Below are positions 10,558 to 21,755 of a DNA stretch of 52,180 nt, in pieces. Both the position numbers and the translations under genes were made by a program. The notes under the pieces are model-generated. The model saw nothing but the letters and a program-made list of their open reading frames with translations, was not told the DNA's origin and ran no database searches. The first letter of the stretch is position 1, and each line of letters opens with the position of its first letter. This DNA comes from Gammaproteobacteria bacterium (GTDB lineage Bacteria; Pseudomonadota; Gammaproteobacteria; Xanthomonadales; SZUA-36): contig JAUIBE010000018.1 in NCBI GenBank assembly GCA_030428105.1, positions 1 to 52,180 on the forward strand, in the 5' to 3' direction.

Positions 10558-11610
10558 ATGAGACTGATTCTTTTCTTGATCCTCAGCCTGGTGTTTGTTC
10601 CTGCCTTTGCGCAGGACGTTGACCTGTACGAGGGCTCAGTGCCGGTAGCGGACCGTAGCCAGGCCGCGCGCGAAGCGGCGTTTCCGGCAGCGCTGGAGCA
10701 GGTGCTGGGCAAGCTCAGCGGGCTTCGCGAGGTGGCGGCTGAGCCAGGGGTGGGCGAGGCGATCCAGGGTGCGCGCGGCCTGGTGTTGAGTTTTCACTAT
10801 GACAGCCTGGCGGCGGAAGCCGTGGCGGGTTCATCGTCAGCGACCATCGAAACTGGGGTGGAGGGCGTTACGGCGCAAACGCTGCTTGTGGCCGAGTTTT
10901 CCAAGGCCGGCGTCGACCGGCTGGTGCGCGCCACGGGGCTGCCGCGTTGGCCTTCCAACCGCGAACCCCTGGAAATCTGGTTGTTGATTGATGACGGCAT
11001 GGGCCGCGAGATCATGCCGGTGGAGTACACCTTCCTGGCGCCGGTGCTTGACCGGGTTGCGGAAACCCGCGGCTTGCCTATCCACTGGCCCCAACCCGTT
11101 GCAGAGGGCGACTACGGGGTGGATGTACAACTGCTGTGGGGCGGCTACACCGAGACCGTCGAAGAGGATGCGGAAATCCGCCACTCGCTGGTGGTGGCCG
11201 CGCGCCGTGAAGGGCCCGAGTGGAACACCCGCTTCCTGCTGGAGTACGGCACGCTGCAGTCCTCGTGGCGCAGCCGTGCGATCAACCTGGAGACTGCACT
11301 GGTGGATGCCTTTCACCAGGCCGTCGATGAGATTTCCGGTTCCGAGGTGATTGCACCCTCGGAGCAGGGTAGCTGGATTCATGAGATATCCGTGCTGGGC
11401 GTGCAGTCGGCCGAGGATTACGAGCGCTGCGTGGTTTACCTGGAGAACCTCAGCGTGGTGGACGAGGTGGGAGTGCGCGCCGCTTCGCCCGGCCAGGTCA
11501 GCTTCTACCTGACGCTGAACGCGGCGCCGGAGTACCTGGAGCAGTTGATCGCCGGCTCCGCGCCGTTCAAAGTGGATGAATTGACCGGGGAGTACCAGTT
11601 GCAGCCATGA
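10558..11610 (+). CDS. DUF2066 domain-containing exported protein
   Basis: 350-residue exported protein beginning with a clear signal peptide ([19 protein letters not shown], cleavage at AFA-Q). The rest is a DUF2066 domain: '[18 protein letters not shown]', '[14 protein letters not shown]' and '[19 protein letters not shown]'. The family is restricted to Proteobacteria, has no established function, and is almost always located between purM and hda as here. I chose the ATG at 10558 because it starts the signal peptide; the frame is open 22 codons further upstream. Its last 4 bases overlap the next gene (ATGA), so the four genes 10558-14105 look like one operon. Confidence 0.87.
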   Translation: MRLILFLILSLVFVPAFAQDVDLYEGSVPVADRSQAAREAAFPAALEQVLGKLSGLREVAAEPGVGEAIQGARGLVLSFHYDSLAAEAVAGSSSATIETGVEGVTAQTLLVAEFSKAGVDRLVRATGLPRWPSNREPLEIWLLIDDGMGREIMPVEYTFLAPVLDRVAETRGLPIHWPQPVAEGDYGVDVQLLWGGYTETVEEDAEIRHSLVVAARREGPEWNTRFLLEYGTLQSSWRSRAINLETALVDAFHQAVDEISGSEVIAPSEQGSWIHEISVLGVQSAEDYERCVVYLENLSVVDEVGVRAASPGQVSFYLTLNAAPEYLEQLIAGSAPFKVDELTGEYQLQP

Positions 11611-12173
11611 GCTTGAGCCTGCTTCCCAACGTGCTCACCATCTTCCGCATGATCGTGGTGGGGCCGATCGTCTATTGCCTGTTGACCAGCGAGTTCGTCA
11701 CCGCCTTTTACCTGGCCATGGCTGCAGGCGTCAGTGACTTGCTGGACGGCTTCCTGGCGCGAAAGTTTGGCTGGATGACCCATTGGGGCGGGGTGCTCGA
11801 CCCGCTGGCCGACAAGTTCCTGCTGGTTAGCACGACCCTCACGCTGGGCTGGCTGGGCCATCTGCCCTGGTGGCTGGTGCTGCTGATCGTGCTGCGCGAC
11901 GTCACCATTGTCTGCGGTGGTTATTACTATCATTTCCGCATCGCCCGGTTGGCTACCGCCATTCCAACCGAATTCAGCAAGTGGAACACCCTGTGCCAGA
12001 TCCTGCTGGTGGTGAGCGTGATGCTGGGCCTGGCGTTTCCGCAATGGTCAGGGCCGTGGACGATGGTGCTGGTTTACCTCACAGCGCTGACAACGCTCGC
12101 CTCGGGGCTGCAGTACGCGTTCATCTGGTGGCGCAAGGCGCGCAAGGTAAAGGCGAAGAATGCAAGCGAATAA
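11607..12173 (+). CDS. CDP-alcohol phosphatidyltransferase family protein
   Basis: Inner-membrane enzyme of 188 residues that joins an alcohol such as glycerol 3-phosphate to CDP-diacylglycerol. The full catalytic signature is present: D44-x2-D47-G48-x2-A51-R52-x8-G61-x3-D65-x3-D69. About five to six membrane helices surround it. The length and opening 'LPNVLTIFRMIVVGPIVY' resemble PgsA (phosphatidylglycerophosphate synthase). However, this purM-hda linked copy in Gammaproteobacteria is usually a second paralogue, so the exact acceptor is left open. It overlaps DUF2066 by 4 bases and the transporter gene downstream by 14 bases. Confidence 0.88.
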   Translation: MSLSLLPNVLTIFRMIVVGPIVYCLLTSEFVTAFYLAMAAGVSDLLDGFLARKFGWMTHWGGVLDPLADKFLLVSTTLTLGWLGHLPWWLVLLIVLRDVTIVCGGYYYHFRIARLATAIPTEFSKWNTLCQILLVVSVMLGLAFPQWSGPWTMVLVYLTALTTLASGLQYAFIWWRKARKVKAKNASE

Positions 12174-13383
12174 CAATCCGGCCAATCCGGTGAACTGGGA
12201 ATCGCGCAAGTGGTTTGGCCTGGCGCTGGCGCTGCTGTTTTTCTGGCTGCTTTGGAAGCTGGCGCCGGTGATTACGCCGTTCGCGGTGTCTGCTGCGCTG
12301 GCTTACCTGTTTGATCCACTCACCGACAAGCTCGAGGGTGTCAAGCTGGGGCGCTGGGAATGGAGTCGCACGTTCGCGGTGATCCTGGTGTTTGCCCTGA
12401 TCACCGGCATATTTGTGCTTTCCATCCTGGTGATCGTTCCGCTGATCCAGAACCAGGTGCAGGACCTGGTGGCCAAGACCCCCGAGTTCCTGGAATGGCT
12501 TGGCGAAACAGCCTGGCCCTGGGTGCAGGCCAAGCTGGGCTTCGAGGGTATCTACCTCGACGCCACCACGATTACCGAAAACCTCAAGGCCTACTGGAAA
12601 GAAGCCAGCTCGGCGCTGCTCACCGTTCTGGGCACGCTGTTCCAGAGCGGCCAGGCGGTCATGGGCTTCTTCGTCAACCTGGTGTTGATCCCGGTGGTGA
12701 CTTTCTACTTGCTGCGCGATTGGGACAAGCTGATAGGCGGCATTCGCATGATGCTGCCGCGCAAGCACGAGCCGCTGATTTCCCGGCTGGCCGGGGAAAT
12801 CGACGATGTGCTGGGCGCGTTCATGCGTGGCCAGCTGATCGTGATGCTGGCGCTGGGCCTGGTGTATTCCATCGGGCTGTGGGTGATTGGCCTCGACCTG
12901 GCCGTGATTATCGGCCTGACTGCGGGCCTGCTCAGCATCGTGCCCTACCTCGGCACCTTCGTTGGTGTTGGCGCCGCCCTGATCGCCGCGATTTTCCAAT
13001 TCCAGGATTTCCCACACCTGCTGATGGTGGCGGGCGTGTTCATGGCTGGCCAGATGCTGGAGGGCATGGTGCTCACGCCCAAGCTGGTTGGTGATCGCGT
13101 GGGGCTGCACCCCGTGGCCGTGATTTTCGCAGTACTGGCTGGTGGCCAGTTGGCTGGCTTCCTCGGCATTTTGCTGGCGTTGCCGGTAGCCGCCGCGCTG
13201 AACGTGCTGGTTCGGCATATCCACGCCGAGTATCGCAAGAGTGATTTCTATGGTGATGACTCCGGGGGCGAGGGCGGAGATGAGCCAGGCGTGGACGAGG
13301 CGCCGGATGCGTCCGAACAGGATGCCGATGGGCCCACTGAGCCATCGCCGCAAGGTGAGCCAGGCAAAACGGCTGAACCTTGA
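12160..13383 (+). CDS. AI-2E family transporter (PerM/TqsA type membrane protein)
   Basis: 407-residue polytopic inner-membrane protein of the UPF0118/AI-2E exporter family, which includes PerM, TqsA and Na+/H+ antiporters. Family marks include 'LAPVITPFAVSAALAYLFDPL' in the first helices, 'VLIPVVTFYLLRDWDKL', 'GQLIVMLALGLVYSIGLW', 'GLLSIVPYLGTFVG' and 'PKLVGDRVGLHPVAVIFAVLAGG'. The last 55 residues form an acidic, Asp/Glu/Pro-rich cytoplasmic tail. The substrate cannot be told from sequence. It overlaps the phosphatidyltransferase by 14 bases and hda by 4 bases. Confidence 0.9.
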   Translation: MQANNNPANPVNWESRKWFGLALALLFFWLLWKLAPVITPFAVSAALAYLFDPLTDKLEGVKLGRWEWSRTFAVILVFALITGIFVLSILVIVPLIQNQVQDLVAKTPEFLEWLGETAWPWVQAKLGFEGIYLDATTITENLKAYWKEASSALLTVLGTLFQSGQAVMGFFVNLVLIPVVTFYLLRDWDKLIGGIRMMLPRKHEPLISRLAGEIDDVLGAFMRGQLIVMLALGLVYSIGLWVIGLDLAVIIGLTAGLLSIVPYLGTFVGVGAALIAAIFQFQDFPHLLMVAGVFMAGQMLEGMVLTPKLVGDRVGLHPVAVIFAVLAGGQLAGFLGILLALPVAAALNVLVRHIHAEYRKSDFYGDDSGGEGGDEPGVDEAPDASEQDADGPTEPSPQGEPGKTAEP

Positions 13384-14105
13384 GCCTGTTTTCACCCCAG
13401 ATCCCTTTGCAGTTGCATCCGCGAAGGCCGGATCGCTTCGAAGACTACATTCCCGGCCCCAACCTCGCGGCAGCCGCGGCCGTGCGCGACTTGTGCAGCC
13501 AGCCGGGCGCCAGCCTGTTTGTCAGCGGCCCTGCTTCAACCGGTAAAACACACCTGCTTAACGCGCTGTGCACGGAGACGCGTGGCGATGGCCGCATGGC
13601 GTGGTACATCGGCCTGAAACGCATGGATAAATCCGCCCGCGCAGGCCTCAAAGGCCTGAAAGGGCTGGTCTGCTTTGATGACCTGCACGCGGTGGCCGGT
13701 GACCGCGATTGGGAAGAGGCGCTGTTTCATTGCTTCAACGAGGTCCTGGCCAGCGAAGGACAAGTGGCGGTGGCCAGCCAGCAGCCGCTTTCCGCCATCG
13801 ATTTTGCCTTGCCCGACCTGGCTTCGCGCATGGCCTGGGGGGTTCGCGTACAGCTGGAGCCGCTTCCCGAGGCTGACCGCTTGCTGGTGCTCAGGGCCAG
13901 GGCAAAGTCACTGGATTTCGAGCTGCCTGAGGAAGTGGAGCAATTCCTGCTGCGGCGCATCAGCCGCGACCTCGGTTCCCTGCTTGGCGCGCTGGAAAAA
14001 TTGCACCGCGGCGCACTGGCTGGAAAGCGCCGCGTCACTGTGCCGTTGGCCAGGGAAGTCCTGGTGGCAGAACTGGGCGGCGAGGGCGCTGCGCAGGCAG
14101 ACTGA
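13380..14105 (+). CDS. hda: DnaA regulatory inactivator Hda
   Basis: AAA+ protein that, bound to the DNA-loaded beta clamp, stimulates ATP hydrolysis by DnaA and prevents over-initiation. The 241 residues include a clamp-binding QIPLQL near the N-terminus (about 7-12), Walker A GPASTGKT (50-57), a Walker B-like 'LVCFDDLHAVAG' and the sensor region 'LPDLASRMAWG' with its Arg finger. The only suitable start is TTG at 13380, which overlaps the upstream stop as TTGA; no ATG occurs before the conserved N-terminus. This indicates translational coupling and low expression, in keeping with a regulator needed in small amounts. Confidence 0.93.
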   Translation: MSLFSPQIPLQLHPRRPDRFEDYIPGPNLAAAAAVRDLCSQPGASLFVSGPASTGKTHLLNALCTETRGDGRMAWYIGLKRMDKSARAGLKGLKGLVCFDDLHAVAGDRDWEEALFHCFNEVLASEGQVAVASQQPLSAIDFALPDLASRMAWGVRVQLEPLPEADRLLVLRARAKSLDFELPEEVEQFLLRRISRDLGSLLGALEKLHRGALAGKRRVTVPLAREVLVAELGGEGAAQAD

Positions 14106-14174
14106 AGCTGGCCGTGCAGCCCCGCTAAACCGGTTCAACTGGCAGCCGGCGGCCGCTTCTGGCAGTATTCTGCG

Positions 14175-14948
14175 ATGTTAAGCAAACTCGATATCACCAG
14201 AAACTGGCTGCCGCGCTACACCGGCATGCCGCTCGAAGCCTTCGGCGACTACATCCTGCTCACCAACTTCGGCAACTACGTCGATAAATTCGCCGAGCAG
14301 TTCAATTGCGAAGTGTACGGCCGCGACCGGCCGATGCAGGCGGCCACCAACCAGGACGGCCTGACCATCATCAACTTCGGCATTGGCTCTTCCAACGCCG
14401 CCACCATCATGGACTTGCTCAGCTCCATCGCCCCCAAGGGCGTGCTGTTCCTTGGCAAGTGCGGCGGCTTGAAGAACTCCACCGAGATCGGCCACTTCAT
14501 CCTGCCCATCGCGGCGATTCGGGGCGAGGGCACCAGCAACGACTACTTTCCGCCGGCGGTGCCCGCATTGCCGTCATTCAAACTGCACAAGTTTGTTTCC
14601 GACAAGATCCTGGCCCACGGGGTCGATTACCGCACCGGCGTGATCTACACCACCAACCGGCGCGTGTGGGAGCACGATGGGCAGTTCCACCAGATGCTGC
14701 ACGACATGACCTGCATTGGCATCGACATGGAAACCGCGACGCTGTTTATCGTTGGTCACGCCAACGAGATATCGCGTGGCGCCCTGTTGCTGGTTTCAGA
14801 CGTGCCGGTGACCCCTGATGGGGTCAAGACCGAGCAGTCGGACAAGAAAGTGACGGAGAAGTGGGTGGACCTGCACCTGCAGATCGGCATCGAGGCGATG
14901 ACCGGCATCGGCCAGATGGGCGAGAAGATCAAGCACTTCAGGTACTGA
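14175..14948 (+). CDS. Short-form AMP nucleosidase
   Basis: Cytoplasmic enzyme predicted to hydrolyse AMP to adenine and ribose 5-phosphate. At 257 residues it corresponds only to the catalytic nucleoside-phosphorylase-like half of E. coli Amn (484 aa), as in the short AMP nucleosidases common in Bacteroidetes. Key segments are the opening 'NWLPRYTGMPLEAFGDYILL', the nucleotide-binding 'FLGKCGGLKNSTEIGHFILP', 'GEGTSNDYFPP' and the ribose-binding 'GIDMETATLF'. No clear Shine-Dalgarno sequence precedes the ATG, but the N-terminus fits the family exactly. It stands alone 69 bases after hda and is followed by a convergent hairpin. Confidence 0.87.
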   Translation: MLSKLDITRNWLPRYTGMPLEAFGDYILLTNFGNYVDKFAEQFNCEVYGRDRPMQAATNQDGLTIINFGIGSSNAATIMDLLSSIAPKGVLFLGKCGGLKNSTEIGHFILPIAAIRGEGTSNDYFPPAVPALPSFKLHKFVSDKILAHGVDYRTGVIYTTNRRVWEHDGQFHQMLHDMTCIGIDMETATLFIVGHANEISRGALLLVSDVPVTPDGVKTEQSDKKVTEKWVDLHLQIGIEAMTGIGQMGEKIKHFRY

Positions 14949-14969
14949 CGCGCTTTAGCTTACCGGGAG

Positions 14970-14994
14970 CCACCGCCGCAGTGCGCGGCGGTGG
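14970..14994. terminator. Candidate terminator hairpin between convergent genes
   Basis: A GC-rich inverted repeat (arms of 10 bases including CACCGCCGC/GCGGCGGTG, 5-base loop) lies in the 60-base gap between the stop of the plus-strand AMP nucleosidase and the stop of the minus-strand lipoprotein gene. Position and symmetry suit a bidirectional terminator. Only a weak T-rich tract follows, so intrinsic termination may be inefficient. Confidence 0.5.
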
Positions 14995-15008
14995 GCTTGT
15001 GTCCGGGT

Positions 15009-16805
15009 CTAGTCGTTGAACTGCATGCGGCTGCGTACCGCGAAACCTTGACTGTCGAAGTGGAGCGACAACTCGCTGCGGCCCGCCATGTCCATGAACG
15101 ACTTGCGCCAGGCTTCCGACAGTTTGACGATTGGATCGTTTTGGGCATCGATGTACGCCTGTTCACCGTCGGCGCCCATTCCCTCCGCGCCCATCATCGT
15201 TTCGAAGTTGTCCTGCAGCTCGTTTAGTTTTTGCATGTAGGCAGCCATGTCGTAATTGACCGAGAAGAAACTGCCGTCATTGGGCGTGTCCTCTTCCAGG
15301 TAGGCCACCAGGCGCTGTTCTTCCCCCGCGCCAACCGCGAAGCCCAGTGCATGGTCAGACATGGCCGTGGAAGCCACCATGCCCGGCATCGGCATCAATT
15401 CCTGGGGAATTTCCTGCGGCGGCGCACCCTTTTCGATTTCCAGACCGGCAATCTGCGGCAGGAACATCTGCGCCATGCCAACAAACATTTCCGGCTTGTC
15501 GACATGCAGGGCGAAGGTGCCCTTGACGTCGGCAACCTGCGACTGGTCTTCCGGCAGGTCGCTGATGCTGGCGCGGAAACCGAGGAAATTGTTGATCAGT
15601 GGCGGCAGCGGGTAGTTCAGGCTTTCCAGCAGTTCAGAAGCGCTTTGCGGAATGCTCGCCAGCTTGTCGCACTGGTACTGCTTCTGGCTGTACTCGGTGG
15701 CCTTGGTGATCAGGAAATCGCGTGCAGCACCCACGCGGATGCCCAGCGAGAATTCCAGCAACTGGGCCGTCTGCGCGGGGACCGGCGGGACATTGGAAAC
15801 CAGGCTGGCCAGGTCAGAGGCCAGGTCATCGGCCATTTCCAGTCGGTACTCGGCGCCGGTTGTGGCGGCCGTGAGGTCGGTTACCCCGGCCACCAGCCGC
15901 GGGGTGCGGGAGATCAGCTCGGAGATCTCCGCCTGGCAGGTGGCGCCAAGGACATCCTCGGCAGACCGGCCGTTCGCGGCCATCATGGCGCCAACCGGGG
16001 AGTTGGGGTCGGTGAACTGGTCCAGCATCTTCTGGAAATCAAGGAATCCGCTGGCGTAGGGCGAATAGCCGTAGGCGCTGTTGATCTCGGCCAGTGATTC
16101 GGCGGCCACGCTATTGTCCGGCAGGGTCTTGCCCAGGAACTGGGGCAGCAGCGCTGCCTCAAGATTCTGTGGAATCGCGCCTATGGCCAGGTGCGCCGCG
16201 TCGCCATCACCGATGATCGCGAAATAAACCGGCGCCGGGGGTGCTTCGGCGTCGGAACCACCGCCGGAAAGCTTCCAGTAGCCCTGGCCCTCGAACTCGG
16301 ATTGCGGGAACGTGGTGCTGGCATTGGTTTCAATGCGGGCAATGGTGTCACGCAGCGCCTGGGCGTCGCCCAACGACAAACGCATCACCGGGAACGCGCC
16401 CATGCCGTACACCACGTGGTTGGCGCTCATGGTGAAGCCGAGGGATTCGATGCCCTGGCGGTTCAGCTTGCCGTTCAGTTCGCCGAGAATGGCGCCCATC
16501 AGGGCGATTTCCGGGTTTTCCTCGGCGGCTGAGCCGGAAAGCTTGACGCTGGAATCCTGGAGCACTTCCTGCAAGGCGTCGAGACCGGGTTGCACCCGGG
16601 CGAAGTTCGCTTCGATGACATCTTCCGGGAACGGCTGGAGGTTGCCGGCCAGGTAGGGCGTATCGTTGGGCACATAGTCCAGCAGGCTGTTGCTGCTGGC
16701 CTGGGCCACCTGTTCCGGGCCCTTGCCGCATGCGGCCACGGTGAGGGCGACTGCCAACGCGGCTGCCGAAGCTGGGAAAAGCGTGTTCAGGCGTGAAGGT
16801 TTCAT
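15009..16805 (-). CDS. Uncharacterised 598-residue lipoprotein
   Basis: I do not recognise the family. The N-terminus is a lipoprotein signal with lipobox VAAC (Cys26), preceded by an Ala/Val-rich hydrophobic stretch. The mature protein is soluble-looking, acidic, with no further membrane helices. Recurring segments ('YVPNDTPYLAGNLQPFPED', 'IESLGFTMSANHVVYGMGAFP', 'GTFALHVDKPEMFVGMAQMF') suggest a duplicated alpha/beta domain resembling the DUF3352-type proteins, but that is a guess. Two Cys pairs (near 'ATCQAE' and 'QYQCDK') could form a disulfide. I chose the ATG complementary to 16803-16805 because the signal peptide starts there; 22 codons upstream are open. A plausible promoter lies directly upstream. 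Confidence 0.75.
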   Translation of the reverse strand: MKPSRLNTLFPASAAALAVALTVAACGKGPEQVAQASSNSLLDYVPNDTPYLAGNLQPFPEDVIEANFARVQPGLDALQEVLQDSSVKLSGSAAEENPEIALMGAILGELNGKLNRQGIESLGFTMSANHVVYGMGAFPVMRLSLGDAQALRDTIARIETNASTTFPQSEFEGQGYWKLSGGGSDAEAPPAPVYFAIIGDGDAAHLAIGAIPQNLEAALLPQFLGKTLPDNSVAAESLAEINSAYGYSPYASGFLDFQKMLDQFTDPNSPVGAMMAANGRSAEDVLGATCQAEISELISRTPRLVAGVTDLTAATTGAEYRLEMADDLASDLASLVSNVPPVPAQTAQLLEFSLGIRVGAARDFLITKATEYSQKQYQCDKLASIPQSASELLESLNYPLPPLINNFLGFRASISDLPEDQSQVADVKGTFALHVDKPEMFVGMAQMFLPQIAGLEIEKGAPPQEIPQELMPMPGMVASTAMSDHALGFAVGAGEEQRLVAYLEEDTPNDGSFFSVNYDMAAYMQKLNELQDNFETMMGAEGMGADGEQAYIDAQNDPIVKLSEAWRKSFMDMAGRSELSLHFDSQGFAVRSRMQFND

Positions 16806-16842
16806 TGGGTGTTCCTGCAAATAGTAAAGTCTATGTGTAGGT

Positions 16843-16871
16843 GTTATACCACAGTACAACACCATACACAA
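16843..16871 (-). promoter_or_regulatory. Candidate sigma-70 promoter for the 598-residue lipoprotein
   Basis: Read on the minus strand, TTGTGT (-35, complement of 16866-16871) and TATAAC (-10, complement of 16843-16848) are separated by 17 bases, 38 bases before the start codon. The match is good for both boxes and the location is an AT-rich gap after the transhydrogenase operon. It is predicted by eye only. Confidence 0.45.
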
Positions 16872-16890
16872 CCATCAATCACGAAGAATT

Positions 16891-16911
16891 CGCCCTGGCC
16901 TGGCCAGGGCG
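16891..16911 (-). terminator. Candidate hairpin terminator after pntB
   Basis: A 21-base near-perfect palindrome (arms CGCCCTGGCC and GGCCAGGGCG around one base) lies 21 bases past the pntB stop on the minus strand and ahead of the lipoprotein promoter. A short AATTCTT follows in the direction of transcription, so the U-tract is poor. It may instead protect the 3' end of the pnt mRNA. Confidence 0.45.
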
Positions 16912-16932
16912 GTGCAAAGGCTCAAGCAGGAC

Positions 16933-18344
<1,412 letters not shown>

Positions 18345-18345
<1 letters not shown>

Positions 18346-18632
18346 CAGCCTTCCTCCTTGCTCGACTTGAACATTTCAAGCATGCGCTCGGTAACCACGT
18401 AGCCGCCCACCGCGTTGCCTGCACCCAGCAGAACGGCGATAAAGCCGATGACCTGCTCGGTGGTAGTGTCGGCGTGGCCCAGCGCCACCATGGCGCCCAC
18501 CAGCACGATGCCGTGAACAAAGTTGGAGCCCGACATCAACGGGGTGTGCAGGATGACCGGGACTTTGGAGATGACCTCGTAGCCGGTAAAGGCCGCGAGC
18601 ATGAAAATATAGAGGGCGATAAATCCTTCCAA
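18345..18632 (-). CDS. pntAB: NAD(P) transhydrogenase subunit alpha part 2 (membrane)
   Basis: 95-residue membrane part of the alpha subunit, carrying three to four helices of domain II ('FIALYIFMLAAFTGYEVISKVP', 'GIVLVGAMVALGHAD'). In E. coli it is fused to the NAD-binding part; here and in many Proteobacteria it is a separate gene, giving a three-subunit enzyme. It begins 20 bases after pntAA and overlaps pntB by 1 base, so the three genes are one operon. Confidence 0.93.
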
Positions 18633-18652
18633 GGTGAACTCTCCGTCGTCGG

Positions 18653-19780
18653 TCAGCTTGAGGCCAGGGCCTCGGCGGTGCGTTCGTGAACCAGCGCGCC
18701 GTCGTGGGTGAGCAGGCAGCCGGCAATCACTTCGTCTTCGCGGTCAATGTTGAGGCCTTCCTCGCCCAACATGAGATCCAAAAGGTTCAGCAGGTTGCGG
18801 GCATACATTTCACTGGCGTGAATCGGCGCGTGGCTGGCCAGGTTGAGCGGGCCGTCGATGGTGACGCCGCCATGATGCTGGGTGGTGCCTGGCTGGGTCA
18901 GTACGCAGTTGCCGCCCGACTCGGCCGCGAGGTCAACGATGACCGCGCCCGGCTTCATGCCTTCCACCATGTCCTGGGTGATGATCTTTGGCGCCGGCCT
19001 GCCGGGAACCGCGGCGGTAGAGACCACCACATCGGCTTTGGCGAGGTGCTCGGCCAGCACATCGGCCTGCTGTTGCTTCTCATCGTCGGTCAGTTCGCGG
19101 GCGTAACCACCTTCACCCTCGGCGTTCACGCCGGTGTCGATCATGCGGGCGCCGAGGGATTCAACTTGCTCCCTGGCTGCGGCGCGAATGTCGTAGGCCT
19201 CGACGCGCGCCCCCAGGCGGCGGGCGGTGGCGATGGCCTGCAGGCCAGCCACACCGGCGCCAATCACCACCACGGCGGCGGGACGCAGGGTTCCGGCGGC
19301 GGTGGTCAGCATTGGGAACAAGCGCGGCGCAAGGCTGGCGCCCCTGAGCACGGCCTGGTAACCGGCAATGGTGGCCTGCGAGGAAAGCACATCCATGCTT
19401 TGCGCGCGGGTAATGCGAGGCACCAGTTCCATGGCGAAGCTGCTCACGCGGCTTTGCTTGAGGGCTTCCACGACAGCGGTGTTACGGTGGGCGAATACCT
19501 GGCCCATGCCAATCGCGCCCGCTTTCATCGCGCCCAGCGCGCGCTCATCCGGTGCCTGGACCCAGAGGCATACGTCGGCATCGCGCAACAGCGTTGCCCG
19601 ATCGGCGACGATCTCTGCGCCCTCATATTGATTGTCCTGGAACCCGGCTGCATCGCCGGCCCCCTGTTCAACAAGTACCTTGATGCCCTTGGCGGCGAGG
19701 CGGGATGCATTGGCCGGATCAAGGGCAACGCGTCGTTCGCCTTCGGCCTGCTCCCTGAGCACGGCCACGCTCACTGTCAT
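18653..19780 (-). CDS. pntAA: NAD(P) transhydrogenase subunit alpha part 1 (NAD-binding)
   Basis: Soluble NAD(H)-binding domain I of transhydrogenase, 375 residues. It resembles alanine dehydrogenase: N-terminal 'GERRVALDPANASRLAAKGIKV', the Rossmann loop 'VVVIGAGVAGLQAIATARRLGA' (about 170-190), the acidic ribose-binding 'EAYDIRAAAREQVESLGA', and the mobile loop region 'GGYARELTDDE' that closes over NAD. It transfers hydride to NADP on PntB at the cytoplasmic face. GGGAGA lies just ahead of the ATG. The stop is clean and pntAB has its own start, so the split is not a frameshift. Confidence 0.95.
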   Translation of the reverse strand: MTVSVAVLREQAEGERRVALDPANASRLAAKGIKVLVEQGAGDAAGFQDNQYEGAEIVADRATLLRDADVCLWVQAPDERALGAMKAGAIGMGQVFAHRNTAVVEALKQSRVSSFAMELVPRITRAQSMDVLSSQATIAGYQAVLRGASLAPRLFPMLTTAAGTLRPAAVVVIGAGVAGLQAIATARRLGARVEAYDIRAAAREQVESLGARMIDTGVNAEGEGGYARELTDDEKQQQADVLAEHLAKADVVVSTAAVPGRPAPKIITQDMVEGMKPGAVIVDLAAESGGNCVLTQPGTTQHHGGVTIDGPLNLASHAPIHASEMYARNLLNLLDLMLGEEGLNIDREDEVIAGCLLTHDGALVHERTAEALASS

Positions 19781-19865
19781 ACATGTCTCCCGGGTGTGTC
19801 ACTCCAAACAGCGACTTATCTTGTACGGTCGATGGCGCAAAAACAAGCGGCGCTTTTGTGATGGT

Positions 19866-21701
<1,836 letters not shown>

Positions 21702-21755
21702 TTCACCACGCCGGCGTGCACCCGAGCGCCGGTGAAAGAGCCTGTGGTAGCTGGC

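Noticed and set aside
12121-13395. A 424-codon minus-strand open frame opposite the PerM-type transporter
   Set aside because: It is the reverse-strand shadow of a real membrane protein; composition is His/Gln/Arg-rich with no family motif.
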